This document shows, piece by piece, positions 11,080 through 21,602 of a stretch of DNA of 64,000 bases. The first letter of the stretch is position 1, and each line of letters starts with the position of its first letter. The DNA is taken from positions 71,089,345 through 71,153,344 of the forward strand of contig NC_092794.1 of NCBI RefSeq assembly GCF_918797505.1, written 5' to 3'. The notes under the pieces were generated by a model, which was not told the DNA's origin, did no database searches, and worked only from the letters and a program-made list of their open reading frames with translations. This DNA is from Bemisia tabaci (Eukaryota; Arthropoda; Insecta; Hemiptera; Aleyrodidae). Position numbers and translations under genes: made by a program.

Positions 11080-11292
11080 TTTTTTTTTTGCTTCACTTCT
11101 GAAATAAAAAGAGAAAAGGAGGAAATTCTCAAGTTTTTATATTTTTTTCTCGCCTCCGAAGTACACGCCTCCTTCCAAAAATCATAATTTTCAAAATATT
11201 CTCCTCCTTTCAGTTATTCACATCCTTGACGTATCACTAGTTGTCTACTTTGCATTTTGAAGGAAAATTATACGACTCCAATGACAATTTAC

Positions 11293-11356
11293 GTTTGAAG
11301 TTTTTCTTTATCTTCAATTTACGTTTGAAGATTTTCTTCATCTTCAATTTCGCAGG
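11293..11356. repeat. Short tandem duplication of about 31 bp
   Basis: The unit tttacgtttgaag, then a T-rich stretch ending cttcaa, occurs twice head to tail. It covers the extreme 3' end of the PolB frame on the minus strand and makes the acidic C-terminal tail slightly repetitive. Confidence 0.6.
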
Positions 11357-14300
11357 AAAATTTTGTAAGAAGCTCTTCGTGAACTTTGCTGAGTTGAAGT
11401 CGGTGATCTTCGAAGTAACAATATCCGTAGCTGATAGTTGTTATACCATTATTTTCGACCATTCTTTTATCATCGTATGACGATAGTGTTTTTTTCTTTG
11501 TTTTGACGGTGTAAAGAACATGTTTTTTACTGATTATCGAACATTGATCGTGAGAGAAATCCTTTCGTTGAAACAGGCAGTCCAAATAATCTGAAACCGT
11601 TATTTCTTTCTGGAGGGTAGACGTCTTCACACCTTTTCCTCGTTTCTTCTCCGAATTCACTGTCGTTACCGAGTACATTTTTGGACGCAGTGAGACTACG
11701 AATTTGATCGGATCTCCATTGAATTCTTCCGTGAAAACTCCAGGAATTTTTTTGTTTCTATCTGAGTGTAGTGAATGATCTTTTGGAAAATCACTTGTGT
11801 CAAATTGATCCATATTTTCGCTCATAAATTTGTACAAATCACCCTTGGCTTCCACAAGTAAGCTGTCCGTATCTTGGAGAATTAATTGGAGCGAGTCTTT
11901 AAAATTGGGAAGTAAAAATTCATAGTAAAATTCGTAAATTTTACATTTGGATACATCCAGAATGCATTGAGCAATTTGTACTGGACTGCTATGTTTGATA
12001 TATTTTTTCAGTCGATGGACAGCGGCTAAATTATCATCATAAATCACAGATCTTTTGAAGAAATTATCGCAAACTAATTTCTGATATTGCTCAGGATCAG
12101 TGCAAAGCGTCAGATCCAAACGATTCCTCGTATTCATCAAACAACGACCGTATATGCTGTTGCAACAAAATTTGAAAATAGTCTTTTCAAAATCGTTCTT
12201 GGCTGCTTGTCGGAGAGCAATAGTTTTATCAATGTAAGGCTCTAATATTCTGGCTTGCCTGAATGAAATTCCACGATGAATTTTTTCAAGAATTAATCCA
12301 TGTTTCAGAGCTAATTTTAGCATCCGGTAATGAATGACATATTTTTTTTTATCATATAAGGTGCATAATAATTTAGGATGTTTTGAAAACGAATTGGGTG
12401 GAATCATGTATTCTGGACAAAAAGGAAATTGTTGATGAGCGTGATGAATTTTCCGACAGTAATTTAGATCCACTTCGAGCACAAAACCGACATCTCCAAA
12501 AACATCGATTTTCGAAAGATCAAAATCGTCGATTTCCTGCTGTGTCATCCAACGGAAATCACCCGCCGGCAAAGGTTGTTTTAATGCCCACGAGTACAGA
12601 GAAACCGCATCGAATAAAGCTAAAAAAATTTCATCTTTCACATTTTCTTCTCCGACATATTTATTCGAAGCTTTACTAAATTTTTTCACGGAGTTGGTGA
12701 TGCCACCTCTGCAACCTTTCAAGAAAAAGTGGACCATATCGATTTCAGTCAACAATTCGATTTTAACTTTAGTTGAAAATAACATACTGTCCCACGCGTA
12801 GTGGGGGAGAGTTAAGTAGTGGCATGGATCAATTTTATACTCTGAAAAAAGCTTATTCCGGAACGCTAAAAAGCAATCCGTGAGTAGGAGTGTGTCCAAA
12901 AGTAAATACTTGTCGCTGAAAGTTCCCATATCAGTGCATCCGGCGGCTTTATAAAAATTCAAAGCGTGTAAGTAACGTTCCTCCGAAATGTTTTCTTTGG
13001 TGAGATTGTTGTAAAAAGCAGATCTCTCTGAAAAAGGTAAATCATATTTGCTTGAGTCCGTAACCCAATCGTACGGAAAACTTTGTTTTCGTTTGACAAA
13101 CTCGAAGAGATGTTCTGGAAAATGTTTCCTGGTGTGCACAAGTTCTGCATCATTCATCATCTGAGATAGTTTATCCAAAGATGTTTGCAAAAATTTATAC
13201 GTATCTATAAATTGATATTGAAATGAGCCGACTTGAACCGTCAGAGCTATACACTTCTCTTCTGTCGTAGGTATTATTTTTACACGCCTTCGTCTATTTT
13301 TAGAGGTACCTCTGATAACAGGTTGAATGTCATAATTCATCATATTGTGCGAGTAAACGCGTACAATTTTCGGTCGCGAAAGTAGAATGTTACATGTTGA
13401 ATGTGCGACACCGATTACTTCGCCTGTATAATGATTATGATGAATTACTTTCGTGTCACAAAGCGCGAAGTTTCCCTCACAAATGCAACAACTCTTGGCC
13501 ACCGCACATAAACGGTAACGTTCGCTTGTTGTTAAATGATACGGCTCAAAAACGTCATAAACAAGTTCAGTATACTCGACTTCCTCTCCGATTCGATCCA
13601 AAAGATTTTCGATCGCATTTTCCCTCTGTAAAGAATTGGTTTTCTCTCCTCATAAATAGAGACGGGATATAAACACCAAGACGTAACCTGATGTTCTTGA
13701 ATGTACGTTGTAATATCGCTGATTTTTTTTTGAATAGGTGTAAGACTACACTCTAAATCCAAAAATAAACATACAGGCAATAATTCCTTAGCTTTGTAAT
13801 TTTTGAATTCAACCCATTTATTTGCAGATGTTGGAAGAATATTTCTACCTATCGCATTGTTTCGACAAAGCTCAATGTGTTTGTTAAGGACAGACTCTGA
13901 CCAAAAGTGACTTAAACATCGTTTACAGAAAAACATTTTGTCCCCGCGATTTTGTTTTGAAATTTTTGATTGAACTAATTTTCTTAAGTTGTTAATTTCG
14001 TAGTAAAAATTCCCTTCTTTAGACCGGATTAAGAGCAAGTCTTTGTGAATTTTCTTAACCGTATCACTAGCTTTAACAGGAAATATTTTTCCGTTTTGAT
14101 CGCACGTAAAAATGTTAACACTGATTTGTGAATTTTTTCTTTCAAAACGCTTCACATCGCCAATAAAAATGCTTTTACTTATCATTCCATCCCAATTAAA
14201 ATTTTGTTCATCCAACCCGTTAAGAATTGCGGTTTGGAAGGAAAAATCTGAGTTGCAATTTGTTAAGGTGATAGCATCCCCTCGTTTTCTTATCGCAACA

Positions 14301-15152
14301 GGAATTGTAGTGACCCCAGTGTGAGAAATTATTTGAATACCTGAGCAAGAATTTGAGTGTGATTTTAATTCAGCGTTCCTTTTAAATCCTAAAAAACATT
14401 TTTTACAAAAATCGTAAGCTCTCTTTTTTGTGAAATAACACATCATTTTTGAAAAATCTTTGATCAACATGAAATGATTGGAAACAAACAATAAATCTCT
14501 ATGTCGGTCCAACTCTTGTTTTGCTATACGCATAGGATGTATTATTTCTTTCTCAGAATCAAAAGTGTAAATGTTGACAGAAATATTATTTTTGTTTTCA
14601 AAATCACTCAAGTTATCCAAAAGCATTGGAGAATCTGGCCAATCATACATTTTAATGATTTCCAGAGTGTAAGATTTTAAAAAATCAGGTCTTTTCACGT
14701 GCGGAGCTAAAATCGCGTATCGAAAACAATTATTATCCTTACTTTTGAAATTTAATACATAACGACATTTTTTTATTTTATCCAGATCACAGTAACCCGA
14801 ACCTCCCATTGGTTGATATTTAATTAAGTACCTATAAAAAAGCTTTATTGCAATCCTTTAAAACCCATTGAGAACGATGAGTAAAAAACTCCGTCTCTTC
14901 GTGTAAAATATCTCGCATCATATTTCTGTAAACATCTTCTACATCAATTTGATTCATTAAGTTATATGTTTTACTCATATGACTTTTGGCCATCTCATCT
15001 TCCGTAACAAGATGAAAATAATAACATTCAAGTTCAAGATACGTCTTGAAACTAAAAGAGGGATAGCGTACGAATGTTGACTCCAAAAACCGTATTATTT
15101 CACTCGAAGCTTTCGTTAAAAACCCGCCTATATCGGTGACCGAATTTTCCAA
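11319..15152 (-). pseudogene. polB: Protein-primed family B DNA polymerase (Polinton PolB), two frameshifts
   Basis: Three minus-strand segments make one gene of about 1,270 codons: 15152-14832, 14809-13532 and 13601-11319. The first matches the N-terminal region of Polinton PolB and leads into a GGSGY motif. The second carries two Cys2His2-like fingers (CKKCFLGF, CKRCLSHF) and an exonuclease LDLE. In the third, residues 38-70 form a Cys/His endonuclease VII/HNH-like finger with HHNHYTG. It is followed by exonuclease motifs (HNMMNYD; YLLLD), polymerase motif A (DAVSLY, 331-336), motif B (NSIYG, 481-485) and motif C (DTDS, 577-580). The breaks are single-base changes in a T-run near 14838 and an A-run near 13645. 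This enzyme replicates the element using a terminal protein primer. No ATG was found at the 5' end of the first segment, so the start is uncertain. Confidence 0.85.
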
Positions 15153-15192
15153 AATAATTATGTTGAATCAAACGCTGTTTGTACTAGTTTTA

Positions 15193-15593
15193 TCATTTTT
15201 GAATCGAATATTTTTGTTTAACACAGTGAAAATTGCTCCAATCGTGATTTACGTAATATTTGAGCCAATGTTGAATCTTCTCCGCTTCAGTGAATGGTTT
15301 CTGCAATCCCCAATTGATAAAGAATTGATCTGGAAAAATAAAAGCTTCGTACACCAATTTGTACCGCCAGGAGATTTTTCTCGAGCTTGTGTTTTCAAAT
15401 CCGCCGGCTTATGTGATAGTAAGTCAAAATTGTTGGGCAAATAGTCCAATGCAGTGTTCAATCCACTGGGTAGTCTATCAGAATCCTTAGGGATTTTTCC
15501 TGTGAAGTGAATCGTTTTATCGAAAGGTAGTATTTTACGGCTTAAATGAAGTGGAGATTTACATTTCCTGCGTGATTTACGAGACGACGACAC
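15193..15593 (-). pseudogene. Hypothetical gene upstream of PolB, one probable frameshift
   Basis: The frame opens with an ATG at 15593 and a very basic N-terminus (Ser/Arg/Lys-rich). Protein-like sequence continues to about 15370. Beyond that, a different frame (about 15380-15193) is the more protein-like one, with aromatic-rich sequence such as INWGLQK and IQHWLKYY, and it ends at a TGA at 15193-15195. One indel near 15370-15400 would join the two. It ends about 40 bp before PolB begins and points the same way. No family was recognised. Confidence 0.4.
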
Positions 15594-15601
15594 TGTAAAA
15601 G

Positions 15602-15605
<4 letters not shown>

Positions 15606-15643
<38 letters not shown>
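15606..15643. repeat. Poly-T tract between divergent gene blocks
   Basis: An uninterrupted T-run of nearly 40 bases between the minus-strand genes (ending at 15593) and the plus-strand frame starting at 15654. It may be a promoter-region tract of the element or the remnant A-tail of a retroposed insertion. Confidence 0.7.
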
Positions 15644-15647
<4 letters not shown>

Positions 15648-15653
15648 ATTAAT

Positions 15654-16063
15654 ATGTCTCACATAATTTTAATAAAAAACAATAATCTCGAAGAACACAT
15701 ATTAAATGTGCTTAGGAACACGCATTTTCCACATATGTTTCATCTTCTAGAAAATGCAGCAATTGTGGTTGATCAAATTGAAAATGTAGAGTGGAGGATT
15801 TTGAAATTGAAAATTTTGAAGTTCAAAATGATGAATTTCAAAACGATCAATTTCCAAATGAAGAGATTCCATTTGAATTTAATCAAGCACATCAAAATGA
15901 TGAAATTCCTCTAAACGAGTTTATTGAATTAGATAATTTCATCCACGCGTTAGAATATAATGAAGTTCAACTATTAGGTGTAGAAATCCAAAACCCGCAA
16001 ATATCTAGTACTGATGGGGACCTCGGGGAGCACGCTACGTTTTTAGATATACGAGGTGAGTAG
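15654..16063 (+). pseudogene. Acidic Asn/Gln/Glu/Phe-rich hypothetical protein, one frameshift
   Basis: The frame begins with an ATG at 15654 and reads well to about 15790. A second frame then carries on to a TAG at 16061-16063. A single missing base near 15790 would join them into about 137 residues. The second part is strikingly acidic, with a short internal repetition (ENFEVQNDEF, QNDQFPNEE). It is divergently oriented to PolB across the T-run. The end of the frame overlaps a donor-like CGAG/GTGAGT at 16054, so it might be an exon, and a TA-flanked MITE begins four bases after the stop. No family was recognised. Confidence 0.4.
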
Positions 16064-16066
16064 ATA

Positions 16067-16324
16067 TGGATTGCATTTTGCAAAAAGGAACCACAGCATT
16101 GCAATGTTGCTAAGATTGTGCAACTTCTTTTGTCTTGGAGGAAAAACCCGATTATCCATTAATAGTTTCTATTTTACTCGCTAAAAACTGTAAATTTAAG
16201 ACAAAAATTACCATCTAAATTTCATAGTTTTTCACGATTTCCGTAATTTTATTGCAAAAGATGAAGTTGCACAATCTTAGCATCATTGCAATGCTAGTGG
16301 TTCCTTTTTGCAAAATGCAATCCA
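16067..16324. mobile_element. TA-flanked MITE (TGGATTGCATTTTGC ends)
   Basis: The terminal inverted repeats begin TGGATTGCATTTTGCAAAAA and extend over about 65 bp with few differences. TA dinucleotides flank both sides (16065-16066, 16325-16326). A 258-bp size, no ORF and TA duplication fit a Tc1/mariner-type non-autonomous element. Confidence 0.8.
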
Positions 16325-16529
16325 TATGATTTGGGGGTTCGAGGGGCGCATTGTGCATTTTACATGAAAAAATTCAGGAGGATTGCAAGAGTGGACGTAA
16401 CTATTTGCATTGCAACTCACAATGTAAGCGTTTGAGAAAAGGCGTAACGTTCATAGTTATGAGATGCACCCACTGCAGCATTAATAATATGCGCTGAAGA
16501 TTAAATTACAGGTAATTATAGATTCAGCG

Positions 16530-16628
16530 AGTGATCACTAACGCGATCCTGCCATGTTGTCAACTCGAATCGCAGCGGTGATAGGCAAGTGCGTTACCAC
16601 TTAGTCATTCAACGCTCATATTGGATGC
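16530..16628 (-). repeat. tRNA-derived SINE-like head (minus strand)
   Basis: Read on the minus strand, an A-box-like TGACTAAGTGGTAACGC is followed after about 30 bases by a B-box-like GATTCGAGTT, the spacing of a tRNA. The acceptor stem does not pair convincingly, so this is more likely a SINE head or tRNA pseudogene than a working tRNA. Confidence 0.45.
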
Positions 16629-17643
16629 TACTGAAATCACGTTATTTGATGGAGCTAAACTAATTCGTCCGTTGTTGGTGATATTCACGCTCTGATCTAT
16701 TCACTCAGAGTGCGGCGAGAATTTCACGCTGGATTTTTTTTTCGTACCAGCTATTCACTCAGAGTAAATCATTGATTTTTAACAGAGTGAGCTTTGACTT
16801 CACCGGCAAAAACCATGACACTAAAATTGTATATCTTTCTGCCAAAAGGAACTACTCACTCTTCCTCAGCATTAATACATTTACCTGATAGGAACTCAAC
16901 GAATATTTGAAAGGAATACTTTTCCCCCAGTCGCAACATGCTATACAGAGGCTACTTTTGCAACTCAGCAGCACAGCTTATTACTATCCACTTAAATTAA
17001 TGTGAAACAATCGATTATGCCTCACCTAAATTTCCTTTTTCTTCTTATTTTTTTCTACTATTAGTTTACTGGCTCAAATCCCAGTGGGGGCCTACAGCCA
17101 AAAATTTGATATTTTTCACAGATTTAAATTGCCAATTTGGAAGAATTGCCTCCAATGGTATAAGGCTTTGCGGTAAGAGCATTCAAAAGTCGCCAAATTT
17201 TCCCTCTAAAATATATATTTTTGACAAAACGTATGAATATTTTCCATTATAAATTTCACAGATTCTGTGGACAATTGCGAGTATATTATCTTTGGTGAAA
17301 ATTTTAGAGAAAAAATTAACAAGTTTTCCAGAGAATTCACCTTCATCAAAAATAAATTTGCCAACTTCCGAATATTCATGTAAACTTCATTCCACAGCGA
17401 GGAAATATGACCGTATATTTTACACCGTTATTTTTTTTTTTTTTTCTGGAATAAGTTTGCTGAATAAATTAAATCAACACGCTGAGGTTTTTTTTATATT
17501 TATTTAGTAGTTCGTCTACTCGTTCTCTATTTTATTATTGTTTCACGCATTAACAACGTTTATTGTTTTTCCATTTTTCTCAATTTAATTTTTCCATTTT
17601 TTTTTTTTTTTTTTTTTTTTTTCATAATTGAATTTTGTGTGAT
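16629..17643. other. AT-rich non-genic stretch with poly-T tracts
   Basis: No coding sequence was recognised. T-runs lie at about 17429-17444 and 17594-17622. No inverted-repeat element was recognised. Confidence 0.4.
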
Positions 17644-17802
17644 ATGACTGAAAAAATACTTGCAGCAATGTGCGGGAAGGCCGCTTTTTCCATTGGAAAT
17701 GCTTCGAGTCGATTAATCGTTATTGAACAACCTCAATCGTTAGACACCACGCAACATGCTATTTTAGCTGTAATAATGTTAGGTTTCTTTAGTTTTTTGT
17801 AG
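17644..17802 (+). CDS. Possible small ORF, 52 residues, unknown
   Basis: The frame starts with an ATG and has protein-like composition, with a hydrophobic C-terminal end (HAILAVIMLGFFSF). It lies inside the Polinton remnant, just after a T-run. It may be a truncated accessory gene or chance; no homology was recognised. Confidence 0.2.
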   Translation: MTEKILAAMCGKAAFSIGNASSRLIVIEQPQSLDTTQHAILAVIMLGFFSFL

Positions 17803-18248
17803 CATTGATAAGTTTCTTTAGTTTTTTCATTGCTTGAAGAATCAGTTAATACATGTTGTTTTAAAAGGTTAACTTCCTTCTGTTTGATTTTTTATCTTAA
17901 TAATCTTTTTTTTCAAAAAGCTATTATTTTTAGCACGGTATGTCAACTGCACCTCACGATGGGTAACATCGCTGCCCAATGTTCGGGATTCTAATGGCGC
18001 TAATCGAACTGCGACCTGATAACTCCGCAACCCCATATCCCCTCGCTTTTGCAATAATCTCATAAGTCAGTTTCAAAAATTACGGATGTACTATCTTTTT
18101 ACATGAAGAGGTTGCCTTACCCCACCACATGCGCTATGGCTCGCTTAAAATCCAACTGACCAGATTACACATATGGGAGAAAGACATACAATTTTAGTGT
18201 CGTCATGACAGGTTTTGCATGGTTTAAACAGGAGATTAAGCTTAAAAG
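17803..18248. other. Non-genic stretch, nothing firm
   Basis: The minus strand near 17960-18060 has a TTCGATTAGCGCC word with a weak tRNA-like context, too degenerate to call. Nothing else was recognised. Confidence 0.3.
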
Positions 18249-18582
18249 GATGGTGAAAGTGCAGAAGTGCGTATCTCGGAAAACACGATTTTTCAGGAGA
18301 GTAAAAAAAATTGTCCACAATCCTCCTTATTGTCAGTTGAAGGGTAATAATTCTTGAGGATAGCAAGAATAAGATGCTTTTTCAGACTTCATCAATATTT
18401 TGAATAATTTCTCGCGCTGTTAGAAAATACGGCCGAAATGCCGAGATTCGCGTTTTCGGCACTAAAAATTGACACTTTATCACGAGATACGCATTTCTGC
18501 AATTAGTGTTTTAAACCTATTGTTGGCGGATTTGTCAAAACTGTCAAAAATCGAGATACGCACTTCTGCACTTTCACCATCG
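18249..18582. mobile_element. MITE with GATGGTGAAAGTGCAG ends
   Basis: The outer 30 bp at each end are exact or near-exact reverse complements (GATGGTGAAAGTGCAGAAGT and its complement). AAAAG words lie beside both ends and may be a 5-bp target duplication, offset by one base. There is no ORF. The internal words cgagatacgca recur, giving subterminal repeats. Confidence 0.7.
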
Positions 18583-18763
18583 AAAAGTGAATAATCAATG
18601 CTTTTAACGTTGACCAGCAGTGTTGAAAGTTCGGATCAATGATTACCCAATTTGAGATGCCCTATTCAGCTATCTATACTATAAGCTCCGAGACCTCCTA
18701 ATTTTGCGTAACTGGTAACGCTTAGTTCCAGCGATCTACCAGGCCGATTTTCATTATTTTTGC

Positions 18764-18865
18764 GGCTAGGTAGAGCGGTGGCCGAGTCGTCTAAGACGTC
18801 AAGACTTCAGTAGCGTCCACTTGGATCAAGGTGGACGCAAGGTGTTCATGCCCCGACTTTTATTG
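18764..18865 (+). repeat. tRNA-like head (Leu/Ser-type A box)
   Basis: The sequence TGGCCGAGTCGTCTAAGACG matches the D-arm region of Leu- or Ser-type tRNAs. A long variable-arm-like hairpin (GTCCACTT / AAGGTGGAC) and a degraded B box (GTGTTCATGCCCC) follow. The acceptor stem is poor, so this is most likely a tRNA pseudogene or SINE head. Confidence 0.5.
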
Positions 18866-19031
18866 AATTTACTTGCTACCTGATTATCATTTTTCGTTGT
18901 TTTACTGCAATATTTCATGAAGGAGCTGTCATTCCAAAACGTTTCCTCTTGACTTCAAAAAAAATTTTTCTCTTTATTCATCAAAACCAAAAATTATTTC
19001 ATTCTATAAAGTATACCTCATATTGTAATTT

Positions 19032-19520
19032 TTGAGGGGAAAAATGAAACTAACACTGATAGGAGGTAAAAATAGGGCCGCGAAGCGACCCATTGATGGC
19101 GCGGAGCGCCTTCGGGAGGTTGGGCTGCGTAGCGGCCAGGGGGTGAACCCCCATGTTGAGAATCATTCAATCTGTATTTTTGATGATGTTATTAATTTAC
19201 CTCAGGCAGCAATTTAAGAGATTTACTCTATGGGTAGGCATTCAAATATAGACTGCTTTTTTCTTGCACAAACTTATAGCAAAATAAAAAAACAGTTAAT
19301 AAGGGACAACGCTAATCTAATTTGTCTTTTTCAAATCGATGATATGAATTTAAGAGATGCATATAATGATTGTGCCAGTACAGATTTAACTTTTGAAAGT
19401 TTTAAAAAACTTTGTAAAGAATGCTGGATAAAACCATTTGGATTTTTGTCTATAAATAAAGACTGCTCAGTGAACACAGGTAAGTATCGAAAAGGCTTAG
19501 ATTCGTTTATCAGTTTATAG
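19032..19520 (+). pseudogene. Packaging ATPase (FtsK/HerA type) of Polinton, C-terminal half, one stop
   Basis: The visible part holds the Walker B region (ICIFDDV) and the strongly conserved C-terminal block of Polinton ATPases (GRHSNIDCF, LAQTYSKI, LIRDNANL, GKYRKGLDSF). An in-frame TAA at about 19215-19217 splits it; otherwise the frame is the same on both sides. The Walker A half is absent. The first codons (from TTG 19032) run straight into a GC-rich hairpin module (19074-19160) that is translated in frame. Such ATPases pump element DNA into capsids. The stop codon lies six bases before the next gene's ATG. Confidence 0.75.
19074..19160. repeat. GC-rich multi-hairpin module, copy A
   Basis: About 87 bp in AT-rich surroundings. 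It holds successive small palindromes: GGGCCGCGAAGCGACCC, GGCGCGGAGCGCC, a GTAGCGGCCAG word, and GGGGGTGAACCCCC. The same sequence of hairpins occurs at 37553-37633 with matched flanking TAGGG. It sits inside the ATPase frame without a stop. It resembles in style, though not in sequence, palindromic repeats that insert in ORFs. Confidence 0.65.
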
Positions 19521-19526
19521 AGAAAT

Positions 19527-20451
19527 ATGGAAGTAAAAGAAGAAATAATTAAAGCAGCCGATTCAATACGTAAAAATATAGACTTTTAAAGAAAGATTGG
19601 ATAGTGAAGGAAAATGAATCCAAAAAATATTTTGAGCCTTTAGTGAAACCACTGCAAACATTGGTGGATTTGACTAAAACTTCAGATCACAACTCTGAAA
19701 AACCAATTATTTCAAAAGTCAACAAAAAGGAAGAGGTAAAATTACTAGAACATTTTAACAAATATCATGAAGGAGAAAGTCATAATCAAAAATTAAGTAC
19801 CCCGAAGGATTCTGTTAAGAAATATTTAAGTTGGTCTAACGATGGTGAGGATAATTTGCAAAATAGCATTTCACAAAACTGGAGAAAGTATTCTGAACAC
19901 ATTGGACCAGTTTCCAATGAGTTTTTAACAAAATTATGGAGGGATAAAGATGGTAAGTTCGATACTAAGTTTGGAGTTCGCATTGATGTTAATAAAAATA
20001 CTTGGCGTATAGGGAACATTGAAATTGATTTTGATAAAAATGATGATATTCATATAAAAGATCATATTTTCAAAGGGACTCCAGGATTGTTCGAATTATT
20101 ATTCAAAAAGCTACCAAACCCACATATTTACACTAAAGAAGACTTGAATTTGTATAAAGAAATTTTACTTGCATCAAACGCACATTTACAAAAGTATGAT
20201 AAGATAAACCAATCGCTAGTAGTTCAGGTTTAAAATATCGGAGTATAATCCAAAAGATCTTTTCCACAACAGGATCTGGCTTCCTACCAGCCACTAATAA
20301 AAAAGTAGATTATATACGCTGGAATGATATAAATGAGTTAGTTGAGCGATTATTTCTCCTGAGAACAGCACAAAAAGCAGGACATTCAGGCGTTGAAATT
20401 GAGATAAACTCTACAGAACAAGAGCTTAAAGAGGAAGGTGTGATTGAATGA
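19527..20451 (+). pseudogene. Conserved Polinton protein downstream of ATPase, about three frameshifts
   Basis: The start ATG is at 19527, six bases after the ATPase stop. Frame changes are needed near 19575 and 19610 and again near 20233. The longest clean segment is 19604-20233. It contains the pattern KFGVRIDV, GNIEIDF, FKGTPGLFELLF and LYKEILLASNAH, which I recognise as a typical Polinton/adintovirus-linked hypothetical protein. The last segment (20234-20451) has the usual ending (GSGFLPAT, WNDINELVERL, AGHSGVEIEI, ELKEEGVIE). Its function is not established to my knowledge. Its stop overlaps the start of the next gene (ATGA), a compact viral arrangement. Confidence 0.6.
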
Positions 20452-20577
20452 TGAGTGATTCTATAGATAAATTCGGTCAAGCGCTACATGCAAAAGTCAC
20501 TCATGAGCACAAGCAAACACTCCGGAAAGAAATGCAAGTAGAGAGGATAGGTTTTAAAAACTTTCCTTCGCCTAAAA
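20448..20577 (+). pseudogene. Next Polinton gene, 5' end only
   Basis: The ATG overlaps the preceding stop codon (20448-20451). About 43 codons are open, beginning MMSDSIDKFG, then the frame runs into a long A-tract where other repeat sequence begins. It is a truncated N-terminus of unknown function. The position suggests a structural or accessory protein of the element. Confidence 0.45.
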
Positions 20578-20607
20578 AAAAAAAAAAAAAAAAAAAAAAA
20601 TGAAAAA

Positions 20608-20649
20608 GGGGACACTGAGGGTACATGAGCATACGCCCTCAGTGTCCCC
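20608..20649. repeat. Perfect 14-bp-stem hairpin
   Basis: Stem GGGGACACTGAGGG and its exact complement, separated by a 14-base loop, next to A- and T-rich runs. It may be a miniature element end or a terminator-like foldback. It marks the breakpoint of the Polinton remnant. Confidence 0.7.
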
Positions 20650-20663
20650 ATTTTTTCCCTACT

Positions 20664-21602
20664 GAGGTGTGATCAAAAAGTTCCCGGACTGGTGCCGCCT
20701 TGGGCTGAAAAATGGTCCAAACGAGCTAAACTTAGGCTCGTTTGAAAGCTTATACTCTCACGAGTACACTCCTTTTTAGTTTTTGAAAAAATATCAATTG
20801 GTTTTTGCACAGTGTCAATTTTACGGAGACATGTTTGCGTCGCATGGCGATTTTTTTAATTCAAAAAAATAAATTTTGAAAAGGGCTGAAAAATGGTCCA
20901 AACGAGCTAAACTTAGGCTCGTTTGAAAGCTTATACTCTCACGAGTACACTCCTTTCTAGTTTTTGAAAAAATATTTATTAGTTTTTGCACAGCGTTAAT
21001 TTTAGGGAAACGTGTTTGCGCCGTGCGGCGATTTTGTCTGCGAACGAGAAATGACCAACATCCTTTTCCAACTTTGAGGTGGCTGATAAGACAGGTGCAT
21101 CCAGCGATCACGCTGATATGAGTCTATCCTACCTCTGGTGTACTTGCACAAGATAAACCACTATTTTTTACCTGAAATGTGTCACTTGGAACGCATCAAG
21201 ATGCAATTTTTCGAAAAAAAAACGAAAAACTCGAAAAATTGCATCTTGATGCGTTCCAAGTGACACATTTCAGGTAAAAAATAGTGGTTTATCTTGTGCA
21301 AGTACACCAGAGGTAGGATAGGCTCATATCAGCGTGATCGCTGGATGCACCTGTCTTATCAGCCACCTCAAAGTTGGAAAAGGATGTTGGTCATTTCTCG
21401 TTCGCAGACAAAATCGCCGCACGGCGCAAACACGTCTCCGTAAAATTGACGCTGTGCGAAAACTAATAAATATTTTTTCAAAAACTAAAAAGGAGTGTAC
21501 TCGTGAGAGTATAAGCTTTCAAACGAGCCTAAGTTTAGCTCGTTTGGACCATTTTTCAGCCCAGGGCGGCACCAATCCGGGAACTTTTTGATCACGCACC
21601 TC
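20664..21602. mobile_element. Foldback element with mariner-like ends
   Basis: The arms meet near 21222. The right arm is about 370 bp. The left arm is longer because it carries a duplicated block of about 190 bp (20698-20885 resembles 20886-21000). The ends read GAGGTGTGATCAAAAAGTTC and its near complement, a GATCAAAAAGTTCCCGG style of end common in mariner-type elements. No transposase frame is visible; frames in both arms are mirror copies. Probably a non-autonomous foldback derived from a mariner end. Confidence 0.65.

Larger units (their letters stand above)
10582..20577. mobile_element. Decayed Polinton/Maverick (adintovirus-like) element
   Basis: A protein-primed PolB on the minus strand, a packaging ATPase with its usual downstream gene on the plus strand, and small accessory genes between them are the signature of Polintons (Mavericks) and the related adintoviruses. 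Divergent gene blocks meet at a T-run near 15.6 kb. Capsid genes, protease and retroviral-type integrase were not found, and terminal inverted repeats were not located. The right end is cut at about 20577 by an A-run and a foldback element. MITEs (16067-16324, 18249-18582) and tRNA-like heads interrupt the middle. The limits given are those of the genes seen, and membership of both blocks in one copy is inferred. Confidence 0.7.

Noticed and set aside
17869..18063. Minus-strand tRNA-like sequence near a TTCGATTAGC word
   Set aside because: No matching A box at tRNA spacing and no stem pairing.
20821..21591. Two frames sharing the same N-terminal protein on opposite strands
   Set aside because: Mirror copies from the foldback arms, not two genes.
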